Assembly: GCA_965213595.1 (NCBI GenBank)
Contig: CBDBZO010000001.1
Coordinates: forward strand, 1 to 64,000
Reading direction: 5' to 3'
Origin: JBCCFC01 sp965213595
GTDB taxonomy: Bacteria; Chloroflexota; Anaerolineae; Caldilineales; Caldilineaceae
Length of the DNA: 64,000 nucleotides
Position 1 is the stretch's first letter; every line of letters begins with the position of its first letter. Below the pieces are notes generated by a model that saw only the letters and a list, made by a program, of their open reading frames with translations, searched no databases and had not been told where the DNA came from. A program made the translations under genes and the position numbers. Below, piece by piece: positions 1 to 8,351 of the stretch.

Positions 1-894
1 CGGCTCAACCGGGCGCTCGACGAGGGCAGGCTGGGCGGCGTGTCGCGCTACGTGGCGCTGGCGCACACGGAGGGCTGCGGCGCGTCCAGCGGCGCCTCCG
101 AGGCGCTCTACGCCCGGACGCTGCTTGGTTATCTGCGCCACCCGCTCGTCGCGCGCTGCCTGCTGCTGGAGCACGGCTGCGAGAAGACGCACAACGACTA
201 CGTGCGCCACGAGCTGGCTGCGCAGGGCGTGGATTTGTCACCCTACGGCTGGGCCAGCGTCCAGCTAGACGGCGGCATCGCGCCCGTGCTGGATAAAATT
301 GAAGCGTGGTTTGCGGAGGCTGGCGCAGGCGAGAACCGGTCGCGCGTGCCGACCAGCTGGGGCGCGCTGCGGTTGGGTCTGCTCAGCGACGGCCCCAGCG
401 GTTGCCCCATCGACGTGACCGCTGCCTCCGCGCTGGCGCAGGTCGCGCGGCTGGTGGCGGGGCAGGGCGGCACGGTCGTGCTGCCGGAAGGGGATACTTT
501 GCTCGCCGCGCTGGACGTGGCCGACCACGCGCCGGCGCTCGACTACGGCCAGCGCACGATTACATCCGGCCTGCACGTGATGCACGCGCCCACGGCCCAC
601 GCCGTCGAAACGCTGACCGGCCTGGGCGCGACGGGCGTCGAGCTGGTGCTGGCTTTGGTGAGCGAGCGGCCCGTGCCCGCGCACCCGCTCGTGCCGGTGC
701 TGCAGGTGGCGGCGGGCAGCGCAGTCAATGTCGCCGATGTAGATTTGAGCTTGGCGGGCAGCGTGGACGAGCAGGTCGCGCAGTTGACGGCGCTGGTGGC
801 GCGAGCGGTGGCGGGCGAAGCGCAGCCGCGCGGGCTGGCGCAGGGCAACGTCGACTTTCAGATTACGCGGGGCGCGGTGGGGATTTCTTTGTGA
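1..894 (+). CDS. UxaA-family (altronate/galactarate dehydratase-type) hydrolase, 5'-truncated
   Basis: The reading frame is open from the first base of the window and ends with TGA at 892-894, so the N-terminus lies outside. The visible part carries HTEGCG near its start and LLEHGCEKTHND about 45 residues later, the conserved cysteine-containing signatures of the D-galactarate dehydratase/altronate hydrolase C-terminal domain. Family members remove water from sugar acids such as altronate or galactarate to give 2-keto-3-deoxy acids, using a metal ion in the cytoplasm. The last 100 residues are less conserved. The substrate cannot be assigned from the fragment. A second sugar-acid dehydratase of the unrelated IlvD/Edd family occurs at 44.7-46.4 kb. 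Confidence 0.8.
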   Translation, partial: RLNRALDEGRLGGVSRYVALAHTEGCGASSGASEALYARTLLGYLRHPLVARCLLLEHGCEKTHNDYVRHELAAQGVDLSPYGWASVQLDGGIAPVLDKIEAWFAEAGAGENRSRVPTSWGALRLGLLSDGPSGCPIDVTAASALAQVARLVAGQGGTVVLPEGDTLLAALDVADHAPALDYGQRTITSGLHVMHAPTAHAVETLTGLGATGVELVLALVSERPVPAHPLVPVLQVAAGSAVNVADVDLSLAGSVDEQVAQLTALVARAVAGEAQPRGLAQGNVDFQITRGAVGISL

Positions 895-920
895 GCTGAT
901 TTCACAACGGAGAGAAAGCT

Positions 921-1142
921 ATGGAAAGTGACCAGCGCAACGTCTTTGACGAAGATATTTTCGCCTACCGCGTCGGCAAGGACAGCAAGGTTTTTGTTAC
1001 GTGGCACGGCAAGCAGGTGACGGTCTTGCAGGGGAAGGCGGCGCAAAAATTGCTGGCTAAGGTGCAGGGCGCCGAGCGGCGCGACGTGCAGCTGGCGCTG
1101 GCGAAGGTGACGGGGAATTTTAAGCGGGGCAACGAGCGGTAG
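921..1142 (+). CDS. Small conserved-looking hypothetical protein
   Basis: A 73-residue protein starting 26 bases after the UxaA-type gene, preceded by a good ribosome-binding site (GGAGAG). It has no signal peptide or membrane segment. The sequence is a compact mix of predicted strands (VFVTWHGKQVTVLQG) followed by a basic helix (AAQKLLAKVQGAERRDVQLALAKVTGNFKRG), which could suit a small nucleic-acid-binding or partner-binding protein, but no family is recognised. Codon usage matches its neighbours. It probably shares a transcript with the dehydratase gene upstream. Confidence 0.7.
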   Translation: MESDQRNVFDEDIFAYRVGKDSKVFVTWHGKQVTVLQGKAAQKLLAKVQGAERRDVQLALAKVTGNFKRGNER

Positions 1143-1233
1143 GCGGGCTGAATTTATCGAAACTTCAGAACAGGGTATAATTGGTGAACAACGTTGAAAA
1201 ATTCGCACGACTTACGCTAAGAGGAGAGACCAC

Positions 1234-2049
1234 ATGGCCTTTCGCATTGCCGCTTGTCAGATGAATTCACAGGCGGACAAAGCCGCCAACCTGCGCACCG
1301 CCGCCCGCCTGATCGACGAAGCCGCCGACCAGGGCGCGCAGGTGGTCGCGCTGCCGGAGATGTTTAACGTGCTCGGCGAGCCGCGGGACATGCTCGCCAA
1401 CGCCGAGCCCATCGGCGGTCCGACGACCCAATTCCTGCAGGACAAGGCGCGCGAGCACGGCATCACGCTGCACGGCGGCAGCTTCCCCGAAGTGCTGGCG
1501 GGCCAGGCGCGCTGCGGCAACACCACGCTCGTCATCGATCCCACCGGCGAAATCACCGCCACCTATCGCAAAATCCACCTCTTTGACATCGACATTGGCG
1601 GCCAGGTGAAGGAGAACGAATCGTCGCGCTTTGCACCGGGCCAAGAGATGGTGACGACAGAGAGCGACCACGGCGTGCTCGGCCTCACGATCTGCTACGA
1701 TATTCGCTTTCCCGAACTCTACCGCGCGCTCACGCTCAACGGCGCACGGGTGATTTTCCAGCCCGCCGCCTTTACGCTCTACACCGGCAAGGACCACTGG
1801 GAGGCGCTGATCCGCGCGCGCGCCATTGAGAATCAGGTCTTCATGGTTGCTCCGGCCCAATTCGGCAGCCACCCGCCGGGCAAATACTGCTTTGGCAACA
1901 CGATGATCGTCGATCCCTGGGGGGCCGTCATCGCGCGTGCGCCGGAGCGCGAGGCCGTCGTCGTCGCCGATATCGACTACGACTACCAGGATCGCGTGCG
2001 CCGCCAGGTGCCCTCGCTCCAGCACCGTCGGCCGGACGTGTACGGCTAG
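1234..2049 (+). CDS. Carbon-nitrogen hydrolase (nitrilase superfamily, omega-amidase-like)
   Basis: A 271-residue enzyme with the full nitrilase-superfamily triad: Glu42 (LPEMFN), Lys113 (YRKIHLFDID) and Cys154 (LTICYDIRFPEL). The KIHLFDIDI and CYDIRFPE segments resemble Nit2/omega-amidase, which hydrolyses 2-oxoglutaramate and related omega-amides, better than true nitrilases. The length is normal for single-domain members. The start is supported by AAGAGGAGAGA a few bases upstream, and a -10-like TATAAT lies at 1176-1181. It is cytosolic by sequence. The exact substrate (2-oxoglutaramate, deaminated glutathione or another amide) cannot be told from sequence alone. Confidence 0.9.
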   Translation: MAFRIAACQMNSQADKAANLRTAARLIDEAADQGAQVVALPEMFNVLGEPRDMLANAEPIGGPTTQFLQDKAREHGITLHGGSFPEVLAGQARCGNTTLVIDPTGEITATYRKIHLFDIDIGGQVKENESSRFAPGQEMVTTESDHGVLGLTICYDIRFPELYRALTLNGARVIFQPAAFTLYTGKDHWEALIRARAIENQVFMVAPAQFGSHPPGKYCFGNTMIVDPWGAVIARAPEREAVVVADIDYDYQDRVRRQVPSLQHRRPDVYG

Positions 2050-2099
2050 TTTTTCGACGAACTTTGACGCGCGTGCTACAATCGCCCGTCTATTCAGAG

Positions 2100-2360
2100 A
2101 TTTAACGCGGAGAGCGCGGAGGAAGAGGCGCGGAGAGCCGCGGAGAGAAGAAGTGAGAAGTCGGAGTTATCATTTTGAGCGGGAGAAAATCTGTAGAAGA
2201 CAGCCCCCGAAAGGAAGTCGCATTTGAGTCGTTGGTTCGTTTGCCGCCAAAAGATTTCTCGCATTCGGCGTCGAATGCGACTGTTGCGCGAGCGAAGCGA
2301 CACGTTCCCTTCTCTTCGCGGCCCTCTGCGCAAACCTCCGCGCTCTCCGCGTTAAAATTT
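2100..2360. repeat. Large inverted repeat of GCGGAGAG phrases between genes
   Basis: The left arm (about 2101-2158) is built from GCGGAGAGCGCGGAG-type words. The right arm (about 2306-2360) is its imperfect reverse complement, separated by roughly 150 bases that hold no convincing gene. Together with the flanks this explains the 2050-2378 gap. It is one of many phrase-type palindromes in the window. A possible promoter for the following gene (TTCGAC, 18 bases, TACAAT at 2077-2082) lies just upstream. Confidence 0.75.
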
Positions 2361-2378
2361 TCATTGCCCACCCTTCAT

Positions 2379-3173
2379 ATGACTCCCTACCCAAAGCTCA
2401 CCATCGTCATCCCCACCTATAACGAAGCCGACAACCTGCCGCAGATGGTCGACGCGCTGCGGTCGCTCTCTATCCCCAACCTGCACCTGCTCGTGGTGGA
2501 CGACGATTCGCCCGACGGCACGGGTCGGCTGGCGGATGAGCTGGCGGCGCGACACGATTGGGTGGCGGTGCTGCATCGGCCCATGCAAAATGGAGCGAAG
2601 GGCGGGCTGGGCAAGGCCTACGTTGCCGGCTTTCGACGCGCGTTGGCGGAAGGCGCCGATCTCATCCTGCAGATGGACGCCGATTTTAGCCACGCGCCGC
2701 GCTACATTCCCCAAATGCTCGAAGCGATGCGCAAGCAGAAGGCCGATGTGGTGGTGGGCAGCCGCTATATCGAGCACGGCAGCCTGGATAAAGGGTGGGG
2801 CGCGGGGCGACGCTTTCTCAGCGCCTTTGCCAACGCCTACACGCGCGTCATCCTGCGCCACGGGGTTTACGACATGACGGCGGGCTTCAAGCTTTGGCGC
2901 CGCGAGGCCTTGCTCGGCATTGATCTGGCGCAGGTGCGCAGCAACGGCTACAGCTTCCAGGTGGAAATGGCTCACGTGGCCGAGCGGCTGGGCTACCGCG
3001 TCGTCGAAATCCCGATTCACTTTGAAGATCGACGCATCGGCCAGAGCAAGTTAGACATCCCCGTCAAGCTCGAATCGGCGTGGCGCACGTGGCAAATCCG
3101 CTGGCGCTACCGCAAGCTGGGCGTGGACCAGCCCTCTGCGGCCAAGCACGTTCACCTGCGGAATTCGAGTTAG
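2379..3173 (+). CDS. Polyprenol-phosphate mannosyltransferase-like GT2 glycosyltransferase
   Basis: A 264-residue family-2 glycosyltransferase from the ATG at 2379. The frame is open further upstream, but that part lies in the intergenic repeat and is not protein-like. Motifs are IVIPTYNEADNL at the N-terminus, VVDDDSPDGTG for nucleotide-sugar binding, QMDADFSHAP as the DXD-type metal site, and DMTAGFKLWRREAL. These match dolichol-phosphate mannose synthase (Dpm1)-like enzymes, which move mannose from GDP-mannose to a polyprenyl phosphate at the inner face of the membrane. There is no C-terminal membrane domain, as in soluble Dpm1 forms. It likely feeds cell-surface glycosylation. No glycan cluster adjoins it. 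Confidence 0.88.
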   Translation: MTPYPKLTIVIPTYNEADNLPQMVDALRSLSIPNLHLLVVDDDSPDGTGRLADELAARHDWVAVLHRPMQNGAKGGLGKAYVAGFRRALAEGADLILQMDADFSHAPRYIPQMLEAMRKQKADVVVGSRYIEHGSLDKGWGAGRRFLSAFANAYTRVILRHGVYDMTAGFKLWRREALLGIDLAQVRSNGYSFQVEMAHVAERLGYRVVEIPIHFEDRRIGQSKLDIPVKLESAWRTWQIRWRYRKLGVDQPSAAKHVHLRNSS

Positions 3174-3210
3174 GTCAATCCAAGGAAATAAACATACCGG
3201 TTGGGGTCAA

Positions 3211-3308
3211 CGCCTCACCTCCCCCAACCCCCTCCTCTCCACGCGTGGAGAGGAGGGGGCTATCCCGTCGCCTCGTTAACTAAGCGCCAGCGAGGGGGTG
3301 GTGAGGCA
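3211..3308. repeat. Nested palindrome of CCCCCTCCTCTCC phrases
   Basis: The core at 3228-3260 is a near-perfect hairpin of CCCCCTCCTCTCCACG and its complement. An outer pair (GCCTCACCTCCCCC and its counterpart near 3292-3308) flanks it. It lies between two converging genes and could act as a transcription barrier, though it lacks a T-tract. Same family as the elements near 5264, 5928, 12436 and 13766. Confidence 0.7.
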
Positions 3309-3356
3309 GAAGCGTGACCGCTCTGGTACAGTTTATTCCTTGGCGTAGCCTTAGCC

Positions 3357-5126
3357 TCAAGTTACTACATCTGATTCGTCGCCCGCCTCCAGATTCGCCA
3401 GCGCCGTTTGCGCCTCCACCAGCTCTGCCTCCAGCTCTTCGATCCGCGCAGCCAGCGCCGTCCGCCGCTTCTCCCGCGCCGCGACTTCGTCCGCCTCGTC
3501 GACCAAATTCGTGCCCAGCCGCGCATCCCGGCGCAGTTCGAGCACGTGTGCGCCCCAGATGATCAGCGCCACGCCGCTGCGGGCCAGCGATTCGGCGGTT
3601 TCCGGGGCAAACAGTTCGGCGTTTGGCTCGCCCAGCAGGAAGAGCAGCAGACGGTACAGCACCTGCGCCGCGTCAAACAGAATCAGCAGCGCGCCGACCA
3701 GCGCCACGCCGTAGAGGTAGATTTTGCGCGGCCAAGCGTCCCGCTCGCGCGCGCCCGCTAAGTCGTCCCGACGCGCGCGCTGCTGCACCGTGCGCCAGTG
3801 CAGCGACCAGATTGGCGCGCCGATCAGCAGCGCGCTCAACCCGCCCGCCAGCGGGTTGAGCCAAAACTCATTGTCGCGCGCAAAGACAAGCCGATCCAGC
3901 CCCGCCTGCAGCACAAACACGATGCCCACCCACAGCAGCGCCAGCCCGGCGGCGGCGACGATGTAGTTGTAAATGCGGCGCACGGTCGCGCTCTCGAGCG
4001 TGTCGCCGTAGCGGGCCGTTTCGCCGTGCAGGTAGCGCCGGTAGCCGACCCACAAAATCAGCCCGGCGGGAATAAAGGAGGCGGGCGTGACAAATTGCTC
4101 CAGCCGCTCGCCGAGCAGCCGTCCGCCCTCCGCTGAGCCCACGTTAAAGAGCAGCAGCAGCAGCTCGTTGAGCGCCAGCGACAGCGGAATGAGCGTGGCC
4201 AGCGCGCCGCTGGCGACGGCGAGGTAGAGGTAGACGCGTCGCAGGGCCGCCTGCGCTTCGACGGGGCGTGCATCGATCAACTCGCGCCACCCCTCAGTGA
4301 GGGCGCGCAGCAGCACCAGGCCCAGCAGCAGCAGGGCCAGGCCATCGGCCACGGGCGCTGCCCACCAGCTTGAATCCGCCACCTCAAAAATCCGGCGCGA
4401 CAGGCCGGGGTTGTTGCCCAACGAAGTCGTCAACGGGGGAAAGCCGAGCAGTCCGTTTAGCAGCGTCTCGAAGAGCCGCGCGCTGCCGGTAAGCGTGAGG
4501 GCGATGGCCACCAGCCCTGCAATGGTTTGGTAGAGCCGCCGCACCGCGCCGGGCCAGTCGCGCTCGCGCCCGTAATCGCCGTCGTCGCGAAGCGTGCGCT
4601 GCCAGAAAATTAGCAGCCCCAGGCCAATCAGCGCGATCAGCGACAGATTGAGCCAGCCGCTGGGTAGGAAAAATTCGAGCTGTGCCGTCGCTTCGCCCAG
4701 CGCCAGCCGGCCCAGCCCGCGCAAAAAATCGTAGCCTTTCGTCAGCACATAGCCTAGCGAGACGGCGCTGGCCCCGTACAAAAAGAGCTTGCGCGAGAAG
4801 GATTCTCGCTCCGCCAGGCCGTCGTCTGCCGCACCGGCGTTGACCGTTTGGCGGCGAGCGATGGCCCAGTGGATCAAGAAGAGCAGCGCCGCGATCAGCA
4901 GCGCGCCGCCGCTGCGCGCCAGGGCCTCTCGCTGAAAGCGACCGTCGTTTACCGCTGGCAGCGCGCTGCTTGTCAGCCAAACGTCGGCCAGCGCCACCAG
5001 CAGCCCATCGACGGCGGCCAGGCCCACGGAAAAGCTGATCAGCAGTACGGCGTAAACATAAAGCCGCCGCACCGCCGCCAACCGCGTCGAGGGCCGCGCG
5101 TCGGCGGAAAGGGTTATTGTTGTCAT
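3357..5126 (-). CDS. DUF5671 multi-repeat integral membrane protein
   Basis: A 589-residue membrane protein, reading MTTITLSADARPS from the ATG at 5126. The frame extends upstream, but that extension lies in repeat DNA. About six copies of a motif like RRLYxYxxxxxxL followed by hydrophobic segments (VRRLYVYAVLL, SRKLFLYGAS, VRRLYQTIAG, LRRVYLYLAV, VRRIYNYIVA, PRKIYLYGVA) mark successive DUF5671 units, giving roughly a dozen or more membrane spans. The C-terminal 45 residues are a charged coiled coil (ARIEELEAELVEAQTAL) probably facing the cytoplasm. No catalytic residues are evident. The biological role of the family is unknown, and a scaffold or membrane-organising role would be a guess. Confidence 0.8.
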   Translation of the reverse strand: MTTITLSADARPSTRLAAVRRLYVYAVLLISFSVGLAAVDGLLVALADVWLTSSALPAVNDGRFQREALARSGGALLIAALLFLIHWAIARRQTVNAGAADDGLAERESFSRKLFLYGASAVSLGYVLTKGYDFLRGLGRLALGEATAQLEFFLPSGWLNLSLIALIGLGLLIFWQRTLRDDGDYGRERDWPGAVRRLYQTIAGLVAIALTLTGSARLFETLLNGLLGFPPLTTSLGNNPGLSRRIFEVADSSWWAAPVADGLALLLLGLVLLRALTEGWRELIDARPVEAQAALRRVYLYLAVASGALATLIPLSLALNELLLLLFNVGSAEGGRLLGERLEQFVTPASFIPAGLILWVGYRRYLHGETARYGDTLESATVRRIYNYIVAAAGLALLWVGIVFVLQAGLDRLVFARDNEFWLNPLAGGLSALLIGAPIWSLHWRTVQQRARRDDLAGARERDAWPRKIYLYGVALVGALLILFDAAQVLYRLLLFLLGEPNAELFAPETAESLARSGVALIIWGAHVLELRRDARLGTNLVDEADEVAAREKRRTALAARIEELEAELVEAQTALANLEAGDESDVVT

Positions 5127-5263
5127 TCCATACCTGCCTTGTTGTCGAAAATTAGGTTCTGTTGAGATACCGCGCGCGCCATGGTCAACGTCCATTGACA
5201 AAATGTCGACGGAGCTTGTAGAGCCCTGAGATAAACATTGTATATCACCCCACCAGGTAAGTT

Positions 5264-5310
5264 GGCTCCCCTCTCCCACAGTGGGAGAGGGGCTGGGGGT
5301 GAGGGCGGAA
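5264..5310. repeat. CTCACCCCCAGCCCCTCTCCC-type palindrome
   Basis: A hairpin formed by CCCCTCTCCCAC and GTGGGAGAGGGG with a very short loop, followed by GGGGGTGAGGG. It lies between two minus-strand genes, in the 234-base gap from 5127 to 5360, which holds nothing else that I can support. Confidence 0.7.
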
Positions 5311-5360
5311 GCGCTTTGTCCAATCTTTACCCGATTCGTCTGTTAAAATTAACTGGGCGA

Positions 5361-5828
5361 TTAGTAGAAAAACTCCGGCGAATTTAACCGCCACGCCCCC
5401 GCCTCGCGCACGACTTCGACCGTGCTGCGGTATGTATAGGTGCTGCTGCCGAACAGCCCGCCCCCGCCGCTGTAGCGATCCAGCGCATAGGTCACCGTGG
5501 CCGAATCTGGATTGGTTTCGCTGATGGCAACGTCCAGCAGACGCAGGCGCGACTGCTGTTCGCTGTAGTAGCCGCGATTCAGCGCGTCGAACTCCTCGCT
5601 CAAATTTCCCAACAGCTGCTGGCTATACTGCTCGCGCATCCGCTCCAGATCGCCGCGCTGCCGGGCGACAAAGGCGTTGTAGACCGGCGTCGTCGGTGAA
5701 TCCGCATCCAGGTACGCCAGCGTCGCTGCCGCATCGCCCGTGAGATTCACCGTGACCACGGCGGCGATTAGCAGCGCGGCAACGAGCGCGATCACGACGC
5801 CGGTAAATCGATCCAACTTTAAGCTCAT
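5361..5828 (-). CDS. Membrane-anchored protein with NTF2-like soluble domain
   Basis: A 155-residue protein from the ATG at 5828, which has GAGGAGATCAG just upstream. Residues about 8-30 (FTGVVIALVAALLIAAVVTVNL) form one membrane anchor. The rest is a soluble domain rich in aromatic strands that ends WRLNSPEFFY, reminiscent of the NTF2-like/SnoaL fold seen in many bacterial anchored proteins. No catalytic residues are visible. It is followed by the DUF5671 protein on the same strand with a palindrome between, so co-transcription is possible but the palindrome may attenuate it. Confidence 0.65.
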   Translation of the reverse strand: MSLKLDRFTGVVIALVAALLIAAVVTVNLTGDAAATLAYLDADSPTTPVYNAFVARQRGDLERMREQYSQQLLGNLSEEFDALNRGYYSEQQSRLRLLDVAISETNPDSATVTYALDRYSGGGGLFGSSTYTYRSTVEVVREAGAWRLNSPEFFY

Positions 5829-5927
5829 CTGATCTCCTCTTTTGTTTGGGCTGAGCGATTTGAGTAAATTTTCATTTTGTAGCAACCAATGGCGGAACGT
5901 CAAGCAACCATAACGGGCTGGTGAAAG

Positions 5928-6027
5928 TGGCCCTCACCCCCGGCCCCTCTCCCATCCTGGGAGAGGGGAGAGGGGAGAGGTTGGCTCCCTTCTCCCAGGA
6001 TGGGAGAAGGGCTGGGGATGAGGGCGC
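5928..6027. repeat. Double GGGAGAGGGG palindrome
   Basis: CTCACCCC and CCCTCTCCCATCCTGGGAGAGGG are followed by a second copy (TTCTCCCAGGATGGGAGAA) and GGGGATGAGGG, giving two stacked hairpins. It fills much of the 372-base gap between divergent genes (5829-6200). The remainder includes a short direct repeat GGGCCTGGTCAA (near 6113 and 6130) and the promoter region of the Ada/AlkA-like gene. Confidence 0.7.
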
Positions 6028-6200
6028 GCTCGACTTACCTACCAAACGCTCTCAGCCACCTTATCGTTCACTCTATCACAAATCAGCCGCTGCGATTGAC
6101 CAAACGTTGACCAGGGGCCTGGTCAACACGGGGCCTGGTCAATTTCCCCACATCCATGTCCGAAAATTGCCAGCATTTGGCGGATGGCTACACTATACTG

Positions 6201-7664
6201 ATGGACATGAACGCAACCGCCCCGCCCACCCAAGCCGATGAGCACGCCCGGCGCTACGCCGCCGTGCAGAGCCGCGACGAGCGCTTCGACGGCCTCTTCT
6301 TTACCGGCGTGACCACGACCGGCATCTTCTGCCGCCCCGTCTGCCCGGCCAAGACGCCGCGCGCGGAAAATGTGCGCTTCTTCTCAACGGCCGCCTCCGC
6401 CAGCAGCGCCGGCTTCCGCCCCTGCCTGCGCTGCCGACCGGAAGCCGCGCCCGACTCGCCGGAGTGGCACTGGCCGTCGACGGTCGTCTCGCGCGCGGTG
6501 CGCCTGATCGCCGACGAGGCGCTGGAGGAGCAGAATCTGGATGACTTGGCCGCGCGGCTGCATCTCAGCGCGCGCCAGTTGCGTCGTTACTTTGTCAACG
6601 AATTGGGCGTGCCGCCGGTCAAAGTTGCGCAGACGCAGCGGCTGCTCTTTGCCAAACAGCTCATCACCGAAACCGCGCTGCCGATGACGGAGATCGCCTT
6701 TGCCGCGGGCTACGGCAGCCTGCGCCGCTTCAACGACGCGCTGAGCAAGACGTACAAGCGCCCGCCCACGGCCCTGCGTCGAGATTACAAGCAGGGGGAA
6801 CGAGAGGAGGCCGCACCCGCGACGAGCATCGCGCTCAAGCTGGGCTACCGCCCGCCCTACGATTGGCCCGCCGTGCTCGCCGCGCGTTGCCGCTGGGCGC
6901 TGCCCGGCGTGGAGGCGGTGGGCGCGGATAACGTCTACCGCCGCGCCGTCTGCTTTGGCAAGCAGATGGGCGTGATTGCCGTGCAGCCCGTCGAGCTGAT
7001 CACGCCGTCGGCCCACCACCTCCTGCTCCACGTGCCAATGAACCTCGCACCGCACCTGCGCCCCATTGTGGCCCGCATCAAGCGCATGTTTGACCTGCGC
7101 GCCGATCCCGCCGCCATTGGCGAGCACCTGGCCCAGAATGTGGGGCTGAGCGAGTTTTTGGCCGTTCGGCGAGGCGTGCGCCTGCCCAGCGCGTGGGATG
7201 CGCGCGAAGCGGCGGTGCAGCTTGTGCTGGAGCAGGCGGTGGGCGCGGCGCGAGCCAGCGAGATTTTGCGCCAAATCGTGGTCGACCACGGCGTCGCTGT
7301 CAATGAGACAGGAGAAGATGAGACGGGAGCAGGTCGCGCGGGCGATTGGCTGCGCGCCGTGCCCCTGCGCGAAGAGTTTGCCCGCGCGCTGCTTGATTTC
7401 GATCTGCCGTCGACCACAATCGCCACGCTGCGCAAGCTGACGCGGGACGATCTCCACGCCGCCCCCAGCATCGAGGAAACCGTCGCTCAGCTTCGGGCCA
7501 CGACCGATCACACCCTCGACGCCGCCACGGCTCACGCCGTCGCCCTCCACGGCCTCGGCGAACCGGACGCGCTGCCCACAAACCACGCGGCGCTGGTCGA
7601 GCAAGCGGCAGCCTGGCGACCGTGGCGGTCGTACGGCTGGCTGCTGGTCAATAATGTGGAGTGA
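6201..7664 (+). CDS. Ada-type regulator/AlkA-type DNA glycosylase fusion
   Basis: A 487-residue protein with three parts. An Ada zinc domain (about residues 20-70) has the Cys-x3-Cys...Cys-x2-Cys set (FCRPVC and PCLRC); in Ada the first Cys accepts methyl groups from DNA phosphotriesters. An AraC-type helix-turn-helix region follows (about 90-175: LAARLHLSARQLRRYF, AFAAGYGSLRRFNDAL). An AlkA-like domain makes up the rest. The normal role is sensing and repairing alkylated DNA. Oddly, the AlkA part lacks a clear LPGIGPWTA hairpin, and where AlkA has the catalytic Asp it reads DALPTNHAAL. The start is unsure: ATGs at 6201 and 6207 follow TATACT (6194-6199), so the mRNA may be leaderless. ogt follows 51 bases downstream. 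Confidence 0.85.
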   Translation: MDMNATAPPTQADEHARRYAAVQSRDERFDGLFFTGVTTTGIFCRPVCPAKTPRAENVRFFSTAASASSAGFRPCLRCRPEAAPDSPEWHWPSTVVSRAVRLIADEALEEQNLDDLAARLHLSARQLRRYFVNELGVPPVKVAQTQRLLFAKQLITETALPMTEIAFAAGYGSLRRFNDALSKTYKRPPTALRRDYKQGEREEAAPATSIALKLGYRPPYDWPAVLAARCRWALPGVEAVGADNVYRRAVCFGKQMGVIAVQPVELITPSAHHLLLHVPMNLAPHLRPIVARIKRMFDLRADPAAIGEHLAQNVGLSEFLAVRRGVRLPSAWDAREAAVQLVLEQAVGAARASEILRQIVVDHGVAVNETGEDETGAGRAGDWLRAVPLREEFARALLDFDLPSTTIATLRKLTRDDLHAAPSIEETVAQLRATTDHTLDAATAHAVALHGLGEPDALPTNHAALVEQAAAWRPWRSYGWLLVNNVE

Positions 7665-7715
7665 GCATCCTCAGATGCGAACGGAGCTACCATCTATCAA
7701 AAGGAGAACCCAATC

Positions 7716-8213
7716 ATGATTCAGTACACCATCCTCGACAGCCCGCTCGGCGACGTGCTCGTCGCCCGCAGCGAGCGCGGCCTGACGCACATCAACTTCC
7801 AGCAGAGCGATTCACCCGTAGAAATTCAGCCTCAGTGGACGCGAGACGATGATGCCTTCGACGACATCGCCGTGCAGCTGGGCGAGTACTTTGCGGGCGA
7901 GCGCCGGACGTTCGATCTACCGCTCGACCCAGTCGGCACCGAGTTTCAGCAGGCGGTATGGCGCGCGCTGACCCAAATTCCCCACGGCGAGACGTGGACC
8001 TACGGCCAAATTGCCCAGCACCTGGGCCAGCCGACGGCGTCGCGGGCGGTGGGCGCGGCCAACGGGCGCAACCCGCTGCCGATCATCGTCCCCTGCCACC
8101 GCGTGATCGGCAGCAACGGCAAGCTGACCGGCTACCGCGGCGGCGTCAAATTCAAAGAGGCGCTGCTGGCGTTGGAGGGCGCGCTGCCGGGAAATCAGCC
8201 GACACTGATCTGA
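7716..8213 (+). CDS. ogt: Methylated-DNA-[protein]-cysteine S-methyltransferase
   Basis: A 165-residue suicide enzyme that moves methyl groups from O6-methylguanine to its own cysteine. The active-site motif IIVPCHRVIGSNGKLTGYRGG (Cys about residue 128) and the helix-turn-helix region (IPHGETWTYGQIAQHLGQPTASRAVGAANGRNP) are intact, and the length is standard. A strong ribosome-binding site (AAGGAGAA) precedes the ATG. It probably forms an alkylation-response unit with the Ada/AlkA-like fusion immediately upstream; the Ada-type protein would be the expected regulator, inferred from family knowledge. Confidence 0.95.
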   Translation: MIQYTILDSPLGDVLVARSERGLTHINFQQSDSPVEIQPQWTRDDDAFDDIAVQLGEYFAGERRTFDLPLDPVGTEFQQAVWRALTQIPHGETWTYGQIAQHLGQPTASRAVGAANGRNPLPIIVPCHRVIGSNGKLTGYRGGVKFKEALLALEGALPGNQPTLI

Positions 8214-8223
8214 CCTCAAACAA

Positions 8224-8303
8224 TTTAACGCAAAGGGTTGTTTGTGAGGGGCTCTCTCCGCGGCTCTCCGCGCCTTCTCCGCGCGCTCCGCGTTGAAAAT
8301 TTG
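8224..8303. repeat. TTAACGCAAAGG / CTCCGCGTTGAAA palindrome
   Basis: Starts with ATTTAACGCAAAGG and ends with CTCCGCGCGCTCCGCGTTGAAA, with CTCTCCGCGGCTCTCCGCG words between. It is an imperfect inverted repeat of the same phrase family as 2100-2360, in the ogt-DUF1203 gap. Confidence 0.6.
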
Positions 8304-8351
8304 CTCCATTTACCAAAAAACCCCGCTACTCGTCACAAAGGAACCTTTACC

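Noticed and set aside
2175..2378. N-terminal extension of the GT2 gene
   Set aside because: The upstream open frame lies wholly in the GCGGAGAG inverted repeat and has no similarity to glycosyltransferases; ATG 2379 gives the normal family start.
6156..6200. Upstream ATG at 6156 as the start of the Ada/AlkA gene
   Set aside because: The extra residues (MSENCQHLADGYTIL) precede the -10 box TATACT and match no family sequence; ATG 6201 or 6207 is more likely.
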